From the NCBI GenBank assembly GCA_016758965.1, contig JAEPRB010000034.1, positions 124,001 to 188,000 of the forward strand: 64,000 bases of DNA, read 5' to 3'. The notes under the pieces were generated by a model. It saw nothing but the letters and a program-made list of their open reading frames with translations, was not told the origin of the DNA and did not search any database. Shown piece by piece: positions 26,727-41,077 of the stretch. This DNA comes from Circinella minor (taxonomy: Eukaryota; Mucoromycota; Mucoromycetes; Mucorales; Lichtheimiaceae). The number at the start of each line of letters is the position of its first letter. Within the stretch, counting starts at the first letter, position 1. Made by a program: the position numbers and the translations under genes.

Positions 26727-29700
26727 TTATGAGACAAGATTATTGTCTAATCGGTCCATCCAGTCCTCCGGGATAGTCGGTACAATCCCATTACATTCTC
26801 TTGCAATTTTTTCTCGTTCCGCGCTCAGCTTTTGTTTAAATTCTTGACACATGGCATCCGACACACTCATAGCTTTATCTTGCTTGACTGTCGGCTGAGA
26901 ATCACACGATAATGAAATTACTTTTTTACCCCATCCACTTGTTGTTGGTAAAGAAAATGGTAACATATATCTGCTATCACGTTTTTCTACTGTCCATTCG
27001 CGTATACCATCAGGATCTTTAAGCTCTTCTGCTTCTTCGTCTTCTTCTATTAGCCCTATTGATATAGATTGATCTTCGGTTTGTTCAACATGGGTATTTT
27101 GCGCATCATGTTCTTGCTGTTGCTGTTGTATTTGCATTTTGGCTTTATGATTACCAACGACACTTGCCATGAATAGACTTCCAAGACTTGATACACTTGT
27201 TGGTCGGGAAGCTGCACTACGACTGGATGAACTATCTCGTCGAGCATCACATGACAAACGACTTTGTTGCATTTGTTGGTGCTGTAGTTGCTGACGTACA
27301 GTATCGTCTGCTATCTGCATGACATATTGATTTATTTCATCGGGTAAACGAGTCTCTGACACTTCATATCGATAATTAAGTACACAGCGCTTGATCTGTA
27401 ACGGATTTAATACATCAAATGTTTTTATTGTATTGACGAATAACATCAGTTCATTTAATTGTGAGACGCATTGCAACAATTGTAACAGCTGCACCAAAGG
27501 GTTAAAATAAGATGCCAAATGACTAGGGAGTTGACTCTCACGCATCCATTCTTCTAATGCAGTGACATTCATTCGAATTTGTAATGCCTTGGATCGACAT
27601 AAATATTTCTTGTTACTGAGAATTCGATTGAACATTTCGCACGATAAAAAATGGAAAAATTGAGCAATGGCCTGTAATACAATAGCTGGATGAACTTCAT
27701 ATGATTGTAGTACATAAAGAATCGATGATAGTAAAGATGTAATGGATTGTGGCGATAATGTACGTGGTGATAGTATGGATGGAGAAGATGGTTCATTGTT
27801 GCTATTGTTATTGTTACTGCTATTGTTACTGCTATTGGCATTGTTATTATTAGAATTATTTTTTTTGCCTCGTGTGCTATTACGTCGATAAAAAAATGAA
27901 AATCGTCTTTGCCAACCATCTGCAAAATCCACTTGCTCAGTTAATCCTTGAATAGGTTCATGTTCCAACATGGCTGGTTCCAAAATCTTGTCTATTCGTT
28001 TTTCTGAATCCATGATTAACAAAGTATATGTCTCACAAATTAGTTCTGACAGTTCAAGTTGATGCTCCGCCGTCGCAACAACTAAACCTGAATCTTTTTT
28101 CAAATAATATAGTAATTGGGATAAATTGGCCATCCAAAACGCTAACGTATGAACATCACCGGAGTTTGCCTTTTATAAAGGTAATATATATAAAGAACAA
28201 AAATGGTTAAAGTTGTTGTTTGTTGTTTTTTTTTTTTTGAGTTTTTTGAGTTTTTTTCAACTAAATGTAGTAAAATAAAATCGAAAAAAAAAACCCGCCA
28301 ACTTTTTTGTGTGTGTAAAATGTAAAACATTTGATTCATTGTGATTAATCTATTTACCTTGAGCACATGATTAATCTTGGCGACAGACGCATTTAAAAAA
28401 GTGTGGAGTAACTCCCGGCTTGAATAATAATGAGCAAATCGTGCGCTTAGAAAGATAATGTTGGCGGGTACCCAAATCTCTTGTCGTGTTTTCATCGGTA
28501 ACGACAAATTACTGATAGCTGTATCAAGAATATGTTGAACATTTTCTTCGCTAAATACAAACATTTGATCAGGTAGACACTTATCCCAATCAAATTTGTG
28601 AATTGATTTCATACTGGCTTCGCAACTTGCTAAGTCATCATCTTCTTCTGCTTGCGTATTTATATCATCATTATTGTTTTGTTGTACCTCAAAATATGCT
28701 TGCTCACTCATTTGCATTAATTCACGATGACTACGTACAGTATCTTCATTGGATTGATAATAAAAATCAAGTGGATCTTCTTCCTCAGTTTTGCTGTTCT
28801 CGTCTTGTTGTTCTTGTTGTGGTATATTATTATGTAAGGATGCAGTTGGAGTCACGGGAGCGGACTGTGGAACACGAGGACGGAAACTCTTTTTCCTTCG
28901 TAAAGTAGCGGAGGATGCAAGTAAATCGGATGAAACACTGCCTTCTTCAAGATGTGACATAATATTAATCATTTGTTCATTTTCAGTGTCAATGAAATCA
29001 AGGGCTGTACGACCCCGCGCCGACTTTGCTGCCGATGATGCACCATGTTCAAGTAATAGTCCTACCACTTGACTATGATTATTCGTAGTTGCCCACATGA
29101 GAGCTGTCCAACCACCTAATTAGCATAATAAGAATAATATAGTTATTATGTCAGTTAAAAAAATCTTGCTTCTCTCCTCCCTTTTTTTTTCTGGATAGAA
29201 GGGACCGAATATATTATAAAATGATACGCAGCAAATTGTAGAAGAAAACCCTGTATAAAGTTTTTTTTTCCTCTTTTAAACTTTCACTCTCTCACTCTCA
29301 CACACTCTTACATGCATTCTCCTTTGACAGCTTTTTTTTTTTTCTCAGCACCTGCGTCTTTTTTTTTGTTCTCTTTTTTTTACTCTCTCCCCTTATTTTT
29401 AGTCTTTTTATTTTATATATACATATGTATAGAAAAAAAAACCCCCTTAAAAAAAACTTACGTTTATCTTGAACATCTACCTTGGCACCAGCATTCAATA
29501 AAACTTGAACAACATTAGCTTTACCAAAACATGCAGCATATATTAAAGGTGTGGTACCATCTTTTTCATCATCCGTTGCGTCGATATCAAGAAATGGTGT
29601 TAATCGTTGATCAGTCAATATTTGATGTACTTTAGCTGCGTCACCATTGGATGCCGATCGACCTAGTGACTTGCTGACTCTTTTTCGCCATTGTCGTTGA

Positions 29701-30224
29701 TGCATTTCATGTTCTGTCTCATTATTATGACTATTAGTATTGGTTTGTTTATTCATACTTTGTTCTTCTTCTTCTTCTTCTTCCCCATCATCGTCTAAAT
29801 CCAATGGTAATAAGGTAGCTGTTAATAAAGTAACACCAGGAGTGATTGTAGTTGGTGTCGAAATAGATGTCAGAGATGATGCAGTAGAAAAACAAGAAGA
29901 AGTAGATGACCATGAACAAACGTTTTTTCGTGTTGTTTTACGTAACTTGTTATAATCATCATCATCGTCTTCATCACCATCATCATCTTCATCATCGTCT
30001 TCATTTTTTTTGTTTTCCTGCAGTGCTTGCTGTGTAACCATTGATTTGTTAAGTGGTAGCACACATAGTGAAGTGGGTCTTCGTGGTCGTCGGCGTTGAT
30101 CATGTTCACCTGCTAATGTTGAACCACTGCATCTCCGCTTATTACTTAATGAACTTGTTGATTTTTGTAATTCTGGTAATGGCGATGGTGAAGTTGTTGT
30201 TGTTGTTGTTGTTGCGACCGACAT
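26727..30224 (-). CDS. Ankyrin-repeat and DIL (dilute) domain protein
   Basis: Fungal ankyrin + DIL protein, probably a cytoplasmic adaptor; the DIL domain is the cargo-binding fold of myosin V tails, but no motor domain is present. Three exons (30224-29462, 29115-28358, 28169-26727) give 987 aa. The N-terminus is disordered (Ser/Thr-rich, then a long Asp/Glu run). Ankyrin repeats sit at about residues 220-310 (TPLIYAACFGKANVVQVLL and GWTALMWATTNNHSQVVGLL), with intron 1 falling between repeats. The DIL region runs from about LAFWMANLSQLLYYL to beyond VHPAIVLQAIAQFFHFLSCE, interrupted by a low-complexity Asn/Ser insert. The C-terminal part is Gln/Ser-rich and ends NNLVS. Confidence 0.93.
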
Positions 30225-32732
30225 TTAAAAATTATTAAATAATAATGGTATAGATAAGAGTCAAAGGTTAAAAAATAAAAACAAAGGAAGAAAGAAAATA
30301 GAAAGAAAATAAAATTTGTATATATTGTTTTTTTTTTCTTCTTCGTGTTGTTGGTGATGTGATAAATCGTTCGTTTTGTTCGTTTTATTCGTTTATTCGT
30401 TCGTTTCTTTTTTCGTTCGTATGTATGGGGGGTGTTAGGTGTATTCCTTTTATTTATTTTTTTGTTTATGTTGGCAAATAATCTAATATATAATAAAAAA
30501 GAAAATATTTGTAAGCGCGTGAACCCATAATGTTTGAAAGAAAAGGGAGAATTGAATTATCATTATTATCATAATTTTATTAACTTTACCCAAGAATAAT
30601 GATCGATTATTATTATTATTATTATTATTATATGGTATTATTGTTAATCTTGAGTATAGATTTAAGTATAGATATAAATATAGATATATTAAGTATCTTT
30701 AAATACAAAGTGTGTAATATATAATATAGTATTAGCAATATAGGTATATATATATATATATATTAGTACGTAAAAAAAAATAATAAAGACAAAAGAGAAA
30801 AAAAAAAAGAATAAATTATAATATAATAATAGTATAATTAAGATAATTTTTTTTAAGGAGGAAATAAAATGAAAATGAGGGCCTTTATTTTTTCGTAAAC
30901 TTTTTTTATTTTTATTTTTTGCCTACAACTGATATATAAAAGCCAACTGTTTAGGCAAATAAAAGGAAAGAAAGAAAAGAAAGTATCTTGATCGACTCTC
31001 GTTTGTATATGCTAAACACAATTACATCAAATTCAATTCGCTCACTCTTTCTCCTTAATTTTTTTTTAGGATGTGATTTTTGCATGTTTTTCATCCGTTC
31101 ACTTAAAGGGGGAGGAGGGGGGGGGAGAGGCAAAAAAAAAAAAGGGAGAGAACAATTCAACTTACTATTAGCGGGGTCCTGTTTGCGACAACTTTTCCTA
31201 TGGTTTAAATCTATTTTCTGGACTTCTTACTTTCATGACACACGTGTATTTGTTCCCGTTCTCTTTATTCTGTATATATATAATAACTCCTCATTCTGTC
31301 AGGCTTACAATGACGGAAAGGAGAGAAATAAACCATTTGCCAAAAAAAAAAAAAGAATTGTGGAATGTTTATTTTTTAGCTTAAAGATATCCAAAGGTGT
31401 AAACTCACGTTTTATTACTTTTTTTTTTTCGGGGGTCTGGAGAGGCGTATATAAAGAAAGGAAATTAGAAGTATATGTGTGTGGGGGGGGGGAGAGGAGG
31501 ATAAATATTACATATACATCACAAAAAGAGAAGAGAGAAAGAAAAGAAAACATAAACAAGATATTTTCTTATTTGTTCATCCTTACGCGCAAACAGACAT
31601 CACACTAACAATTTCAATTAGATCGTCTACTTCCTTTTTATATTTCAATTTTATCCTGAATCATTATACTTATTATGGGAATTAATGCATTTTATTCTCA
31701 TTTCACTTTTTATATAAGATTATAATATTATTTAAAAATATAAATTATATAGATAAGTCCTGAGAATAGTATATACTAGTTAAACATAATTGGCCAAAAA
31801 AAAAAAACAAGAGAAAGTTTAGGCTGCCGGTTCAGATTTACATTGGGCATAACGTGAGATATTCCAGTTTTTTTTTTTTTTATGCATTTGATTATCGGCA
31901 TATGTACATATAAGTTTATATGTGGGTATTTACATATATAATTCAGATGACTGAAAAAATTTGTATCAACATAAACATAAAAAAAAATAACAAAAGAGCA
32001 CGGGTTATTTTTTATTACAATTTTAAAACGTGGGATGTGAAGAGCAAAAGAAAAAAGAAAACATTTTTGTGTTTTTTTTCATGGTGTTACCATCTTGTCA
32101 ATCGCGGGATTTTTTGTTGCATAAAATTATTTTCTTTCCCTCCTACCCCTTACGTCCCAAAAACAATGATTATGTATCTTGTCAATCATATATACTTTAT
32201 AATGTATAATTTAACCTTTTAATAAATATACATGTATCAAAATAATTTATAATTTTTCGAAATATATATATATATATATTTCTTTTTTTCATGCTGTTGA
32301 TGTTCATTGATAAATGGCGCAATTCTATATACGTACCTAACAACCGATAGACATAAGAAGGTTGATAATACACGTACGTAACACGTGAACCTTAATACAA
32401 TCCTGTAGTGTTAATCGTTGAGAGGAAGAAGAAAGTAAAAGACAATTAAATAAATAAAAAAAAATACCCTGTTTTTCTTCTCGCATTTTTTTTTTAAAGA
32501 AGATAATTCAAAAACCATAATATTATTTAGTGATTAAATTTAAGAGATATTACTTGTTACAAAACTAAAGGTTATGTAGTCTATAGTATCAAATGGCGAG
32601 GGGGGAGGTAGAGGAGTAGGAGTAGGGATGATGTGGCGGAAATAAAAATAAAAATAAAAAAGCTATTACATGTACTAAAGATGAATTTTTTTTAAAACCT
32701 TTTGAGTTTGACTTTTACGATGGCTATCGTTG
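30225..32732. other. Spacer downstream of the defensin-like gene
   Basis: AT-rich DNA with (TTA)n at about 30609-30632, TA runs at about 30743-30763 and 32262-32279, a TTCG-rich patch at 30364-30422 and G-runs at 31110-31130 and 31480-31500. Open frames are low complexity. No gene recognised. Confidence 0.65.
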
Positions 32733-33077
32733 TTAGGGGGATGACTTTTGGTTGCCATCGCTACTATTTGCATGAGCAGGTCGAAGAACGATAATTCTTG
32801 GTTTTTCTACAATGTCTTTATGAAACAACGGAGCAGTACATATACATTTCTTGGATTCTTTGCTACATGTACCAAACAGATACGCTTCTTTGAAAAGACA
32901 ATGAAATCCACATGTAATATCTGCAGAACATTTTTTTTCAGTTGGATATTTGAGCGTTTTTGGTGGTTTACTCTTTTCATTGTCACTACGTGTGACAAGT
33001 ACAGGGGCGGATTGAACAAAATGATCAATGGAAAAAATGATTGTAAAGATGATAAAAAGGAAGGTAGCGGATTGCAT
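32733..33077 (-). CDS. Secreted defensin-like (CS-alpha-beta) cysteine-rich peptide
   Basis: A 114-aa single-exon ORF. The preferred start (33077) gives a textbook signal peptide: MQSATFLF, a hydrophobic core and a likely cleavage after VQSA. An upstream ATG at 33137 would put charged residues before it. The mature part holds six cysteines spaced C-x5-C-x3-C-x10-C-x6-C-x1-C, with GTC before the fourth and CIC as the last pair. This is the cysteine-stabilised alpha-beta pattern of fungal and invertebrate defensins, expected to fold with three disulfides and commonly antimicrobial. A basic linker precedes the core, and about 34 residues follow CIC, longer than most defensins. A TATA-like element lies about 70 nt upstream. 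The activity is inferred only from the cysteine pattern. Confidence 0.8.
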   Translation of the reverse strand: MQSATFLFIIFTIIFSIDHFVQSAPVLVTRSDNEKSKPPKTLKYPTEKKCSADITCGFHCLFKEAYLFGTCSKESKKCICTAPLFHKDIVEKPRIIVLRPAHANSSDGNQKSSP

Positions 33078-33143
33078 AATGAATGGAATGAGATTTTTCT
33101 TTTCAAAGATGTAGAATAATATGCATGGTGACAACAATCTTCA

Positions 33144-33154
33144 CTATTTATATG
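33144..33154 (-). promoter_or_regulatory. TATA-like element of the defensin-like gene
   Basis: The minus strand reads CATATAAATAG here, about 70 nt upstream of the preferred ATG at 33077. This supports transcription of the small ORF. Confidence 0.45.
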
Positions 33155-33662
33155 AATTTTTTTTTTTAGGAGTTGAACCGAAGATGAAGGTTGCTATTAT
33201 TAAAAAGAAACGATTCTTTTTTGCAAATCAAAGGAGATTTCACGAGTTCATCATATAATTAAAGATAATTATCCTCAGCGTATTATTCCAAAAATGATAA
33301 CTTCTCTACATAGCCACCCCCTTTTTCATCTCCCCTTAATATTTGCCATCATCATGTAATCAATAAGAAATATATAATCTTTTCTTTCGAGTATCTCCAA
33401 TACCATTATTTCTCAGTTCATCGTAACCATATATACATAATCCAAAAATAACCTATCCACTTCCCATTATGCTCTCTATGTAAATCATTTGACATAATTA
33501 TTCCCGTTAACACACACTCCTTTTTTTTCACTCTTTTTCCAATTGTTAACGCGTTGATACAGATAGAAAAAAAAATATATTGGTTGAGTTTTTTTTTTGT
33601 TGGTTGGGTTATTGTTTTTATTCGTGAATTGTTGAAAAACGGTAAAAAACACGATAATTTGT
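33155..33662. other. Spacer between defensin-like gene and RPP1
   Basis: AT-rich DNA holding the defensin-like gene promoter on one side and the RPP1 3' UTR on the other. Nothing else seen. Confidence 0.6.
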
Positions 33663-34176
33663 TTAGTCGAAAAGACCGAAGCCCATATCATCATCCGATT
33701 CCTCGGCTTCCTCTTCCTTGGCTTCTTCAGCGGGAGCATCACCACCAGCAGCACCAGCGGAAGCACCACCAGCAGGAGCAGCGGAAGCACCGGGTTGGGA
33801 AAGACCTTCCAACAATTCCTTAAGGTCTTGACCTTCCAAAGCCTTAGCAAAGATGTTGAACCAGACGGGTTCAACGGTGACACCAGCAGCCTTGACCAAA
33901 GCTTGAAGCTTGTCAGCCTACAAAAATATTTTAAATATATATATATATAAAAATAAATAAATAAATCAAATTGTTTTATTCTTTTAGAATTCCAAACTAT
34001 ATGTTGCTCAATGTGTGTTGAATTTTGTAATTATCTGAATTTCGTTTTTTTTTTTTTTTTTTGGAAAAATTGTGATATCATGAATAAATAAAAATGGATG
34101 GACGTACGGTGATTTCAACAGCACCGTCTTGGAGGATGAGGGCAGCGTAGACAACAGCGAGTTCAGCGGTCGACAT
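33663..34176 (-). CDS. RPP1: 60S acidic ribosomal protein P1
   Basis: Stalk protein of the large ribosomal subunit that recruits translation factors. Two exons (34176-34108, 33917-33663) give 107 aa. The N-terminal dimerisation domain reads [20 protein letters not shown] then [12 protein letters not shown]. It is followed by the Ala/Gly-rich hinge and the acidic tail ending in [12 protein letters not shown], the conserved stalk tail. It is P1 rather than P2, as judged from the MSTAELA start and the [15 protein letters not shown] block. The exons are GC-rich with C-ending codons, typical of high expression. Confidence 0.98.
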
Positions 34177-36287
34177 GATGGATGGATGGATGGATTGGCT
34201 TAAAAGATATGGCCGTTGAAAGAGAAGGTCTTTATGATGGACAGGGCGTAAGCGCGGTTATGTGAGATTTCTAGTCCCGAAGCTGCACCGAGTTTGGGTG
34301 GTTTTTTTTTTTTTTTTTTGGTCTGCACGAAGATTTTCTGGTATATAAGGGAGAAATTGAAAGTTTTGTAAAGCATAGCATTTAATTTATTTTACTAGCC
34401 ACTTTTTTCTTTTACCTATGGTTCATGTTTAAATAATGACAAAAAGAAGAAATTAGACTATCAACTGAACAAGTGACTTTGTAAAGAAAATCATTATTTT
34501 ACAACGATTGCAACTAAAAACCACTATTGGGTTTCAAATAACTCCATGTGTTGACACTATATAATCTTTTTTAATAATTGAACTCATTGGTAGAACTTTC
34601 TTAATTGCTAAAATCCAAGTAAATTATCGTTGCCATGGGAATAATTATACGTATTTATACAAATTAATGATAATTTTGGGAACCAAAAATATATTGATGA
34701 TTCATCTTTTATGTTCAGAACGACTATTTATAACGAAAAAAGATGCCTTCATTGCTCCTGGTTCACGTCAACAATCCTTATAATTGATCAATATATTCAA
34801 TTCAACTGATATATTTACTAGCATAAAATCCTTGTTTTGATAATGAGTAAGAAGTATGTTCAATCGATATCTTTTTAAGACCACTAAAGCAAAGGAGTTT
34901 TTTTATAATTTAATTGTTCTTAATGAACATTTTTTTTTGTTACTATGAGTTCATATTGAATTTACTGGAGGTTTTACTCCTTATCTTTTTTACTTGGACT
35001 GAATATTTTGTAAGTGGTGATATAGCTAATTTGTCTGAATGGTATGCTCGAATTACACGCAAAACTACGTATTATCGGAAAATATCGAATCGAGCTAAAT
35101 CATGGCAAAAAATAAAAAGTGCCAAAAAAAAAAGTAGCTTGGGATATTTTCATTTCAGTAGACTTCAAGCGAATTTTGTCACATCATCTATAACATTCAA
35201 TATGAAGCTGATAATTGTAGAAATTGACTAATAGTGTAATGAACAATAATAGGAGTACCATTACTGCAACAACAGATTCAGGATTTTTATTGTTTATTAC
35301 TGGATGGGATAATACGATGGAACCAACCCAAATTTTTTTTAAGACAGTTAATAAATGATTTTTCTCGGTAACCGTAAAAAAAAACTATAATTATCTAGAA
35401 TGTAGATAACATCTATATTGACTGTAAAGTACTATTATTGATGGTAATGTGATGAAGTAATATCATAACCCAACACAGCGTCGATGGGGGAAACTTGACT
35501 TTTTGTGTGATTCCGCATGATTATAATACTCTTTTTTACAAGACTAGTCACCGATAAAAAAAAATTCTACTATTTTTTTTTAATAAAAATAAAAATAAAA
35601 CCTAAATGTTTTAGATATATACTGAAGACAGTGGTGAAGAGCAAGTAGTATTATTTATGTTGGCAGTAAGTAGGGGTTGAGAAGAGAAGATAAAAAGCTT
35701 ATTGTGGGATCAAATCCTGTTTCAATTAATAATGATTCATTTTTATAAAAAAAAAAACAGAAAATTATATCCGAAAGATAATTTAAATGGATGAGTCAAA
35801 AAAAAAATTGTTGTCCTACTGAGAAGAGAAAAAAAAAAGGCTTTTAAGTAAAATAATAGATAGATCAAGATAAAAAAAAAATTATACGTATCAAAGATGT
35901 AATTGTCTTATCCCCCCCCACTTAATATTAAATACAATATTGACATCTGATTAAACTAATCTGATACTTATTTTTTTTTTAATTTCCTTTCAGGAACAAT
36001 TATTATTGGAATTGACATGATATATGATAAAAAAAAATGGGGGGAGGGGGAGGGGTGGAATGTTATTATACAAATTTAGAGCGGGAATGGGGGTTTTCAA
36101 AGGGTGGGGTGGGGAGATGAATCAGATAAAAAAAAAAGTTTATAAGGTGAAATTATGAAATGCAAAAAAAAAAAAGAAGTAAAAAGAATTAAATAGAAAG
36201 ATATACAAAGTACTTATTGGGGGGGGGGAGGTGTTTATATGATTGATACGTAGTATGTGGTATATTGATAAATGTATTGTTATTGTT
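34177..36287. other. Spacer between RPP1 and ECL1-family gene
   Basis: AT-rich DNA. A plus-strand open frame at 34914-35231 is basic and not recognised; its start is a TTG and I do not call it. G-rich runs at 36039-36115 are listed separately. A TATATA element upstream of RPP1 (about 34341-34346) may be its promoter. Confidence 0.55.
36039..36115 (+). other. G-rich segment, G-quadruplex candidate
   Basis: Runs of four to six G separated by single A residues (36039-36055), then further runs at 36082-36115. It lies just downstream of the ECL1-family stop codon. Confidence 0.5.
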
Positions 36288-36849
36288 TTAGATATAAAAG
36301 ATGCTTGGAGTCGTACGATGTTTTGTTGTCATTGTTGTTTTATTTTTATTATTAATATAATTTAAATTATAAATTTCTTCTTTATCCATTCCTTGATAAC
36401 TATTGGATGGTGAAGGAGGTGGAGATAAAAGAGATAATGTTGATGATGATGATGTTGTTGATGGAGATGATGATGGAGTAGAAATAGTAGATGATATTGT
36501 TGTAAAAGAGGAATCATCCCAATCACTATTTGCTGTTGTTGAAGAAGAAATTACTGCGGATGATGCTGCGGATGAAGCTGCGGATGTTACTTTTCTTGTT
36601 GAAGAAGAAGAAGAAGAAGAAGGTCGTGGAAAGTTTTGTAATTCTCTATAATCATAACCAAGTAAAGGATGATGTTCTAAACAATCAGAACGTAAACATT
36701 CATCAGAACAATAAAGAGAGTCCTAATAATTTAAAAAAAAAGTTAATTACAATGATATTATTTGAACTAAGTAAAAAGAAAAAAAAATGACATACCGAAT
36801 AACCTTCAATGGCATTATCACAATAAGTACACCAATTAAGATCGCTCAT
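36288..36849 (-). CDS. ECL1: ECL1-family (extender of chronological lifespan) zinc protein
   Basis: Two exons (36849-36796, 36722-36288) give 162 aa. The N-terminus has the family's zinc-ligand signature, C-x2-C about fifteen residues before LYCSDEC: WCTYCDNA, then SLYCSDECLRSDC. Intron 1 separates the two halves. The rest is Ser/Thr-rich low complexity, as in larger members. In fission yeast the small Ecl1-type proteins respond to nutrient limitation (sulfur, zinc, amino acids) and extend chronological lifespan; that role is carried over only by family membership. A plus-strand acidic frame at 36403-36651 is the shadow of its serine codons. Confidence 0.87.
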
Positions 36850-36897
36850 ATTTTATTATGTAGAAAAGAGAAAGAGTATATATAAATGTATGTATAT

Positions 36898-36962
36898 AAG
36901 TGTATGTATGTATGTATGTATGTGTGTGTATATATATATATAGCTATATATATATATATATG
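36898..36962. repeat. (GTAT)n / (TA)n microsatellite
   Basis: GTAT repeats run into alternating TA, between the ECL1-family start and the 3' end of the WD40 gene. Confidence 0.85.
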
Positions 36963-37078
36963 AAGAAGAAAGACAATTGTTATGCAAAGAAAAAGAAAGA
37001 AGTCAAGAGGTGATAAAAGAAACTATTTTTATTTTATACATTTTTTTTATGGGGGGAGAGGGTTATCTCCGCTTTGAG

Positions 37079-38991
<1,913 letters not shown>

Positions 38992-39402
38992 GGTAAATAA
39001 TAACGCGTTTTTATAAAGTGGTTTTAGTTCCGTTCAAAAGAAATAAAGAAAACTGCAAACGCGTCTTTTTTTTTTTTTTAGACCAGCCCTTTTTATTTAT
39101 TTTCAGCACGCGACATTGAATAAACCAAAAAAAAAAAAAGTTTCAGTGGATATTTTGCAAAATAATACTTTTTTTTTCTCTTCTTTTTATTCAAATTATC
39201 AAATAGAAAAATTAAGGGAAGGGGGAGGAAAAAAGGGGAAAAAAAATCATTTATATATGTACAAAGGAAAAGAAAAAAGACATTTCATCAATATGATTTT
39301 ATATGATGTAAACATGTTTATGTAAGTGGGGTTGTGTTTATATTTCATATGTGTGTATGTTTTACGTGAAAATAGGAAGAAGGGATATGAAAGGGGAATC
39401 TT
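38992..39402. other. 411-bp spacer between LYS1 and the WD40 gene
   Basis: Both genes point leftward, so this piece holds the LYS1 3' region and the WD40-gene promoter. Poly-T/poly-A tracts only. Confidence 0.6.
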
Positions 39403-39813
39403 TTACAAACGAGCAAGAGCAAGCTTTTCTTTGAAAAGCTTTTCAGCATCTTGCCAAACACGAGCTTCGGAACGGTTAGCCAATTCACGCATAGTAGGCA
39501 ATAAATCATGAGAGAACATATCAGAACTTTCACGAGGAAGTAAAGTAGGTAAATGATCAATAGAGATAACATCCAAAGGTTTAGAGTTTGTATTTTCAAC
39601 AGGAACAGTAGGCTTGTCAAAAGTGGTATTGATAGAATAAACAGGCAATGGGTTATTAGGGTTAGTGGTGTCACATGAAACATCACAAATAACAGATAAT
39701 TGACGATCACCATTCATCATTTCACGCGTAACAAAAGGAGGAATCTTGGCAGTCAAATAGATACAGTTAACAAAGATATCTAAAATTAAAATAATATATT
39801 AAACGTTAATATT

Positions 39814-39853
<40 letters not shown>

Positions 39854-41077
39854 TTTTAATAATCTTACCAGCATCCAAGATTTGAGGGAAAGGTCCACCA
39901 CTCTTGGTTTCATTAATATCCCACTTGATAATGTTTTCTTCAGGGATACCAGCCTTACGAGCGAAATCAACAGCACCACCACCGCAACGACCTAAAGCAC
40001 CCATGACCATAACCTTAGGGTATTGACCACCATTAGCAGCACCTGTAAATATAAAAATATAAAAAGTATCATTCGATTAGTTTATTTTGTGTGAAACAAA
40101 TTATTTCCCACGAATGCGACACACACACACACAAGTCTCTCTCTTTTTCTGTCATATATATATATATATATATATAACGAAAAGAAAAATTCACAAAAGA
40201 AAAACAAAAAAGTACGTACTAGCTTCAGCCAAACGACTCTTAGTATAATCAATAAGAGCATCTTCATTAGGATAAGGCTTCAAAGCACCATAAGTTTCAG
40301 AACCCTTAGTCTTTTGATGACACCAAACATCAATAGCAACAGCGGAACCAGCAAAACCGGCCATATAACCAAATGCAGCAACACGGCGACCTTAAAAAAA
40401 AAATATAAATAAAATATGTCAACTTCTCCCACGCGCTATCCGGCTTATCTTTAAAAAAAAAAAAACAACGCGTACGTAACACATCATTTCCTCCTTCCCC
40501 CGGGCGAGGTCCCCGTTAAAAGATATATATATATATATATATATATATACACTTACCATTAGCATCATTTAAAAATTCCAAATCCAAAATAGTACCATTA
40601 CCAGCATCAAATCGATGTAAAATTTCCTTCCAACCACCTTGGTTCTTAAAACAATGAGCAAAGAAAATATGAGTATGATGAAGAGGTGAGTCATCATTTT
40701 CGGGTAATTCCTTTAAACCAACAATATAAGCATCAGCAGGAGCATCGGTTTTCCAACTCAAAGTATCAACAAGAGGACAGCCAACCCTAGAAAAAAAAAT
40801 AATTCATCATTTTGTTGTTCATTTAGAAATAAGGTTCTCTCATATAGTTTATATACAAACTACTACCACTCTTCTTTATTTTTATTTTTCAAATTTAAAT
40901 TAAAAAAAAAAAAACATACTTGGCATATTCTTCATCATCGAAAATACGTTGTTCGGAACGTTCAACAGTAATCTTATAACCAGCATCCAATAATTCCTTA
41001 GCAGTAGAAGGAGTTAAAGCAGCACGGTGTTCCATGGGCTTGGTTTCAGCACGGAGCCAGAGATGAGGAGCAGACAT
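39403..41077 (-). CDS. LYS1: Saccharopine dehydrogenase (NAD+, L-lysine-forming)
   Basis: The last step of the fungal alpha-aminoadipate lysine pathway: saccharopine + NAD+ to lysine + 2-oxoglutarate + NADH. Five exons (41077-40920, 40786-40557, 40390-40220, 40042-39869, 39779-39403) give 369 aa, close to the yeast enzyme. Marks include [18 protein letters not shown] at the N-terminus, GLKELPE with the catalytic lysine position, [12 protein letters not shown] with the catalytic histidine position, the nucleotide-binding [26 protein letters not shown] and the late [29 protein letters not shown] lies about 85 nt upstream of the ATG. A (CT)n run sits in the last intron, before the final exon. 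Confidence 0.98.
39818..39846 (+). repeat. (CT)n microsatellite in last LYS1 intron
   Basis: A run of about fourteen CT dinucleotides, reading as GA on the coding strand. Confidence 0.85.

Noticed and set aside
29740..29955. Plus-strand serine-rich ORF
   Set aside because: Antisense of the Asp/Glu-rich N-terminus of the ankyrin-DIL gene.
31305..31608. Overlapping ORFs on both strands
   Set aside because: Low-complexity Phe/Leu/Ser and Lys/Arg readings of purine/pyrimidine tracts.
32748..33119. Plus-strand 123-codon ORF
   Set aside because: Antisense of the defensin-like gene. The minus strand has the signal peptide, cysteine pattern and TATA element.
34914..35231. Plus-strand basic ORF of 105 codons
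   Set aside because: Starts at a TTG, with an AT-driven hydrophobic beginning and no recognisable motif.
36403..36651. Plus-strand acidic Asp/Glu-rich ORF
   Set aside because: It is the antisense shadow of the serine/threonine codons of the ECL1-family gene, which has a proper start, intron and zinc motif.
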